Of a DNA stretch of 16,009 nt, positions 14,808 to 16,009 are shown piece by piece. The first letter of the stretch is position 1. Each line of letters begins with the position of its first letter. Location of the stretch: the NCBI GenBank assembly GCA_964547125.1, contig CAZJLS010000040.1:1-16009 (forward strand), in the 5' to 3' direction. Below the pieces are notes generated by a model. It saw nothing but the letters and a program-made list of their open reading frames with translations. It ran no database searches and was not told where the DNA came from. The position numbers and the translations under genes are program-made. The DNA is from Methanobrevibacter_A sp964547125 (GTDB taxonomy: Archaea; Methanobacteriota; Methanobacteria; Methanobacteriales; Methanobacteriaceae).

Positions 14808-15710
14808 CTAAATTTCATCACCTAATAAGAAATTTATGATATTTAAATGCTTAATTCCCTCATAAGACATGTCAAATTCATCAGAAGAAATAACATATTT
14901 TGGATAATTATCTTCAATCTGAAGAAGTGGTCTGAATTCTCTTTTAACTGTTTCTTCATTTGTTAATTCTCTTGTTACTTGAACATAAATTTTTTCACCC
15001 ATTTTTTTGCAGACAAAATCAATTTCCCAATCATTAATTTCCCCAATAGTAATCTCATATCCTCTTCTTAAAAGTTCAAAATAAACCATATTTTCCATTA
15101 TTCTACTATTATTCAGTAGGTTTCGCCCAATACGTAATTGATTAAATCCTTGATCAACACAATAATACTTTTCATTTATTGATAATATTTTTTTACCTTC
15201 TAAATCTTCTCTTTGTACTTTATATAATAAACATGCACTAGTAAGATAATCTAAATAATTATATATTGTTTTTGGTGAAACTTTAATCTTTTCTTTAGAT
15301 TTTAAATAAGTAGAAATACTTTTTGCAGAAACAATTTTTCCAGTATTATCTAAAATAAAATCAACTATCCGCGTAAGTAGACCTGCATCCCTAATTTTAT
15401 ATCTTTCAATAATATCTTTTAGAAATATTGAGTTAAATATGTCATTAAGATATTCAATTTTTTCTAATTCAATTTCAAGAGATAATAAAAATGGAAATCC
15501 CCCATATATTAAGTATTCGTCAAATGCATTTTTACTTGGAGATATTTTTTTATAGTCCAAATATTCTTTAAATGAGAATGGATACATTTTAATTTCCATA
15601 TATCTGCCTGCTAAATGCGTAGCTAATTCTCCAGATAATAATTTTGAGTTAGAACCTGTTAAAAAAATANNNNNNNNNNTCTGCCTTATATTTTCTTTTA
15701 TATTACTCAT
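14808..15710 (-). CDS. AAA_14/DUF4143 ATPase, middle lost in assembly gap
   Basis: The part from 15669 to 14808 is the rear two-thirds of an AAA_14/DUF4143 ATPase. It contains IFLTGSNSKLLSGELATHLAGRY (sensor 1 and the arginine region), YGGFPFLL, a winged-helix stretch (VSAKSISTYL...VSPKTIYNYLDYL), and a C-terminal WEIDFVCKKMGEKIYVQV core in which the nuclease ExK is QVT. On the far side of the 10-N gap, 15710-15680 reads MSNIKENIRQ from an ATG, which looks like the beginning of such a protein. The frame across the gap is not evidence, because the Walker A and B region (roughly 110-130 residues by comparison with the fragment at 15728-16009) must lie in the gap if the gene is whole. It belongs to a different subgroup from the ATPases at 352-1815 and 4022-5461. 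Confidence 0.75.
   Translation of the reverse strand: MSNIKENIRQXXXXIFLTGSNSKLLSGELATHLAGRYMEIKMYPFSFKEYLDYKKISPSKNAFDEYLIYGGFPFLLSLEIELEKIEYLNDIFNSIFLKDIIERYKIRDAGLLTRIVDFILDNTGKIVSAKSISTYLKSKEKIKVSPKTIYNYLDYLTSACLLYKVQREDLEGKKILSINEKYYCVDQGFNQLRIGRNLLNNSRIMENMVYFELLRRGYEITIGEINDWEIDFVCKKMGEKIYVQVTRELTNEETVKREFRPLLQIEDNYPKYVISSDEFDMSYEGIKHLNIINFLLGDEI
15670..15679. other. Assembly gap (10 N)
   Basis: A 10-N run. The two sides encode an ATPase start and an ATPase middle that cannot be joined directly in a working protein, so the true gap is probably several hundred bases. Confidence 0.95.
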
Positions 15711-15727
15711 TATAATAATTTTTTTTT

Positions 15728-16009
15728 TCAACATTTAAAAAAAATAAAAAAATTATAATCGACTCTAAAACTATTAATTGATCTCTCCCATTGGTCAACA
15801 TTTTGAATTTCATCAAAAAACATGTAAATTTTACCATTAATATTTTTTGTTAAATCTTCAATTAGTAAATCTAATTCTCTAGGATTTGAAACATTCCTAT
15901 ATTTAGCACTTTCAAAATTAATAAGTAGAATATTATCTCTATTAACTCCTTTTTTAACTAATTTCTCGATTATTAAATTAAACATGTAAGATTTGCCACA
16001 ACGTCTTAC
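15728..16009 (-). pseudogene. Front part of an AAA_14 ATPase, truncated by stop (gene continues off the right edge)
   Basis: The frame is open from the window edge: VRRCGKSYMFNLI (16009-15971) is a Walker A of the 'RRCGKS' type, so the ATG at 15985 is internal. Walker B follows as KIYMFFDEIQ, then NVDQWERSINSFRVDYN. Here one expects xIFLTGSNSKLL, as found at 15669 and below, but the frame reads FFIFFKC and stops at 15728. The poly-T run after it is one base longer than the equivalent run across the gap, suggesting homopolymer slippage followed by decay. The next start (15710) belongs to another ATPase. This is either a truncated tandem paralogue or an assembly error at a contig end. Confidence 0.65.

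Noticed and set aside
1..16009. tRNA, rRNA or insertion sequence
   Set aside because: No cloverleaf-like GC-rich segment, rRNA core motif, transposase motif or terminal inverted repeats were seen.

Overview
The window is very AT-rich and looks like a methanogenic archaeon of the Methanobacteriales, most likely Methanosphaera or a close relative. The reasons are archaeal TATA boxes about 25 bp before inferred transcript starts, several apparently leaderless genes, GGAGG/GGTGAT ribosome sites, a secreted beta-helix/Ig-like 'adhesin-like' protein, and several archaeal AAA ATPases of the DUF4143 class. The genus is inferred from style, not proven. Two N runs (5577-5676 and 15670-15679) show that this is a draft scaffold.

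Left third (1-5784): the start of a gene leaving the window on the minus strand (1-24); a decayed copy of an adhesin-gene 5' end (about 138-340); a minus-strand AAA ATPase (352-1815); a full-length adhesin-like gene on the plus strand that has no ATG/GTG/TTG start and appears to begin at ATT 2090 (2090-4015); and a second, paralogous AAA ATPase on the minus strand (4022-5461). The order adhesin>/<ATPase occurs twice, so I read this as a duplicated two-gene convergent module in which one adhesin copy has collapsed to a relic. Each ATPase has its own elaborate promoter: two identical near-palindromes flanking a TATA box for the first, and a 35-bp tandem-repeat array with an inverted motif around the TATA box for the second. 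The array contains the 100-N gap.

Middle (5785-13085): a minus-strand operon of a SWIM zinc-finger protein, an unlisted 54-residue membrane microprotein and an LtrA-family membrane protein (8769 to 5785, with intergenic gaps of 10-17 bp). A divergent gene of unknown function (8855-9544) follows. Its 3' end overlaps that of a 1183-residue SNF2 helicase carrying its own N-terminal SWIM finger (9534-13085). An SNF2-SWIM helicase next to a stand-alone SWIM protein recalls the Bacillus ywqA-ywqB pair. The role is unknown, but action on DNA or chromatin is likely.

Right part (13181-16009): a strong terminator hairpin, a TM2-like small membrane protein, a zinc-ribbon/single-TM/extracellular-domain protein, a small cysteine-tailed protein, and a third AAA_14-DUF4143 ATPase (of a different subgroup) broken by a gap. 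Beside it is the front half of a similar ATPase that ends in stops. This is either a tandem pair with one decayed member or a mis-scaffolded joint.

Nothing here proves a new defence system. The best candidates for something undescribed are the duplicated adhesin/ATPase module with its unusual promoters and ATT start, and the SNF2-SWIM/SWIM/LtrA neighbourhood.
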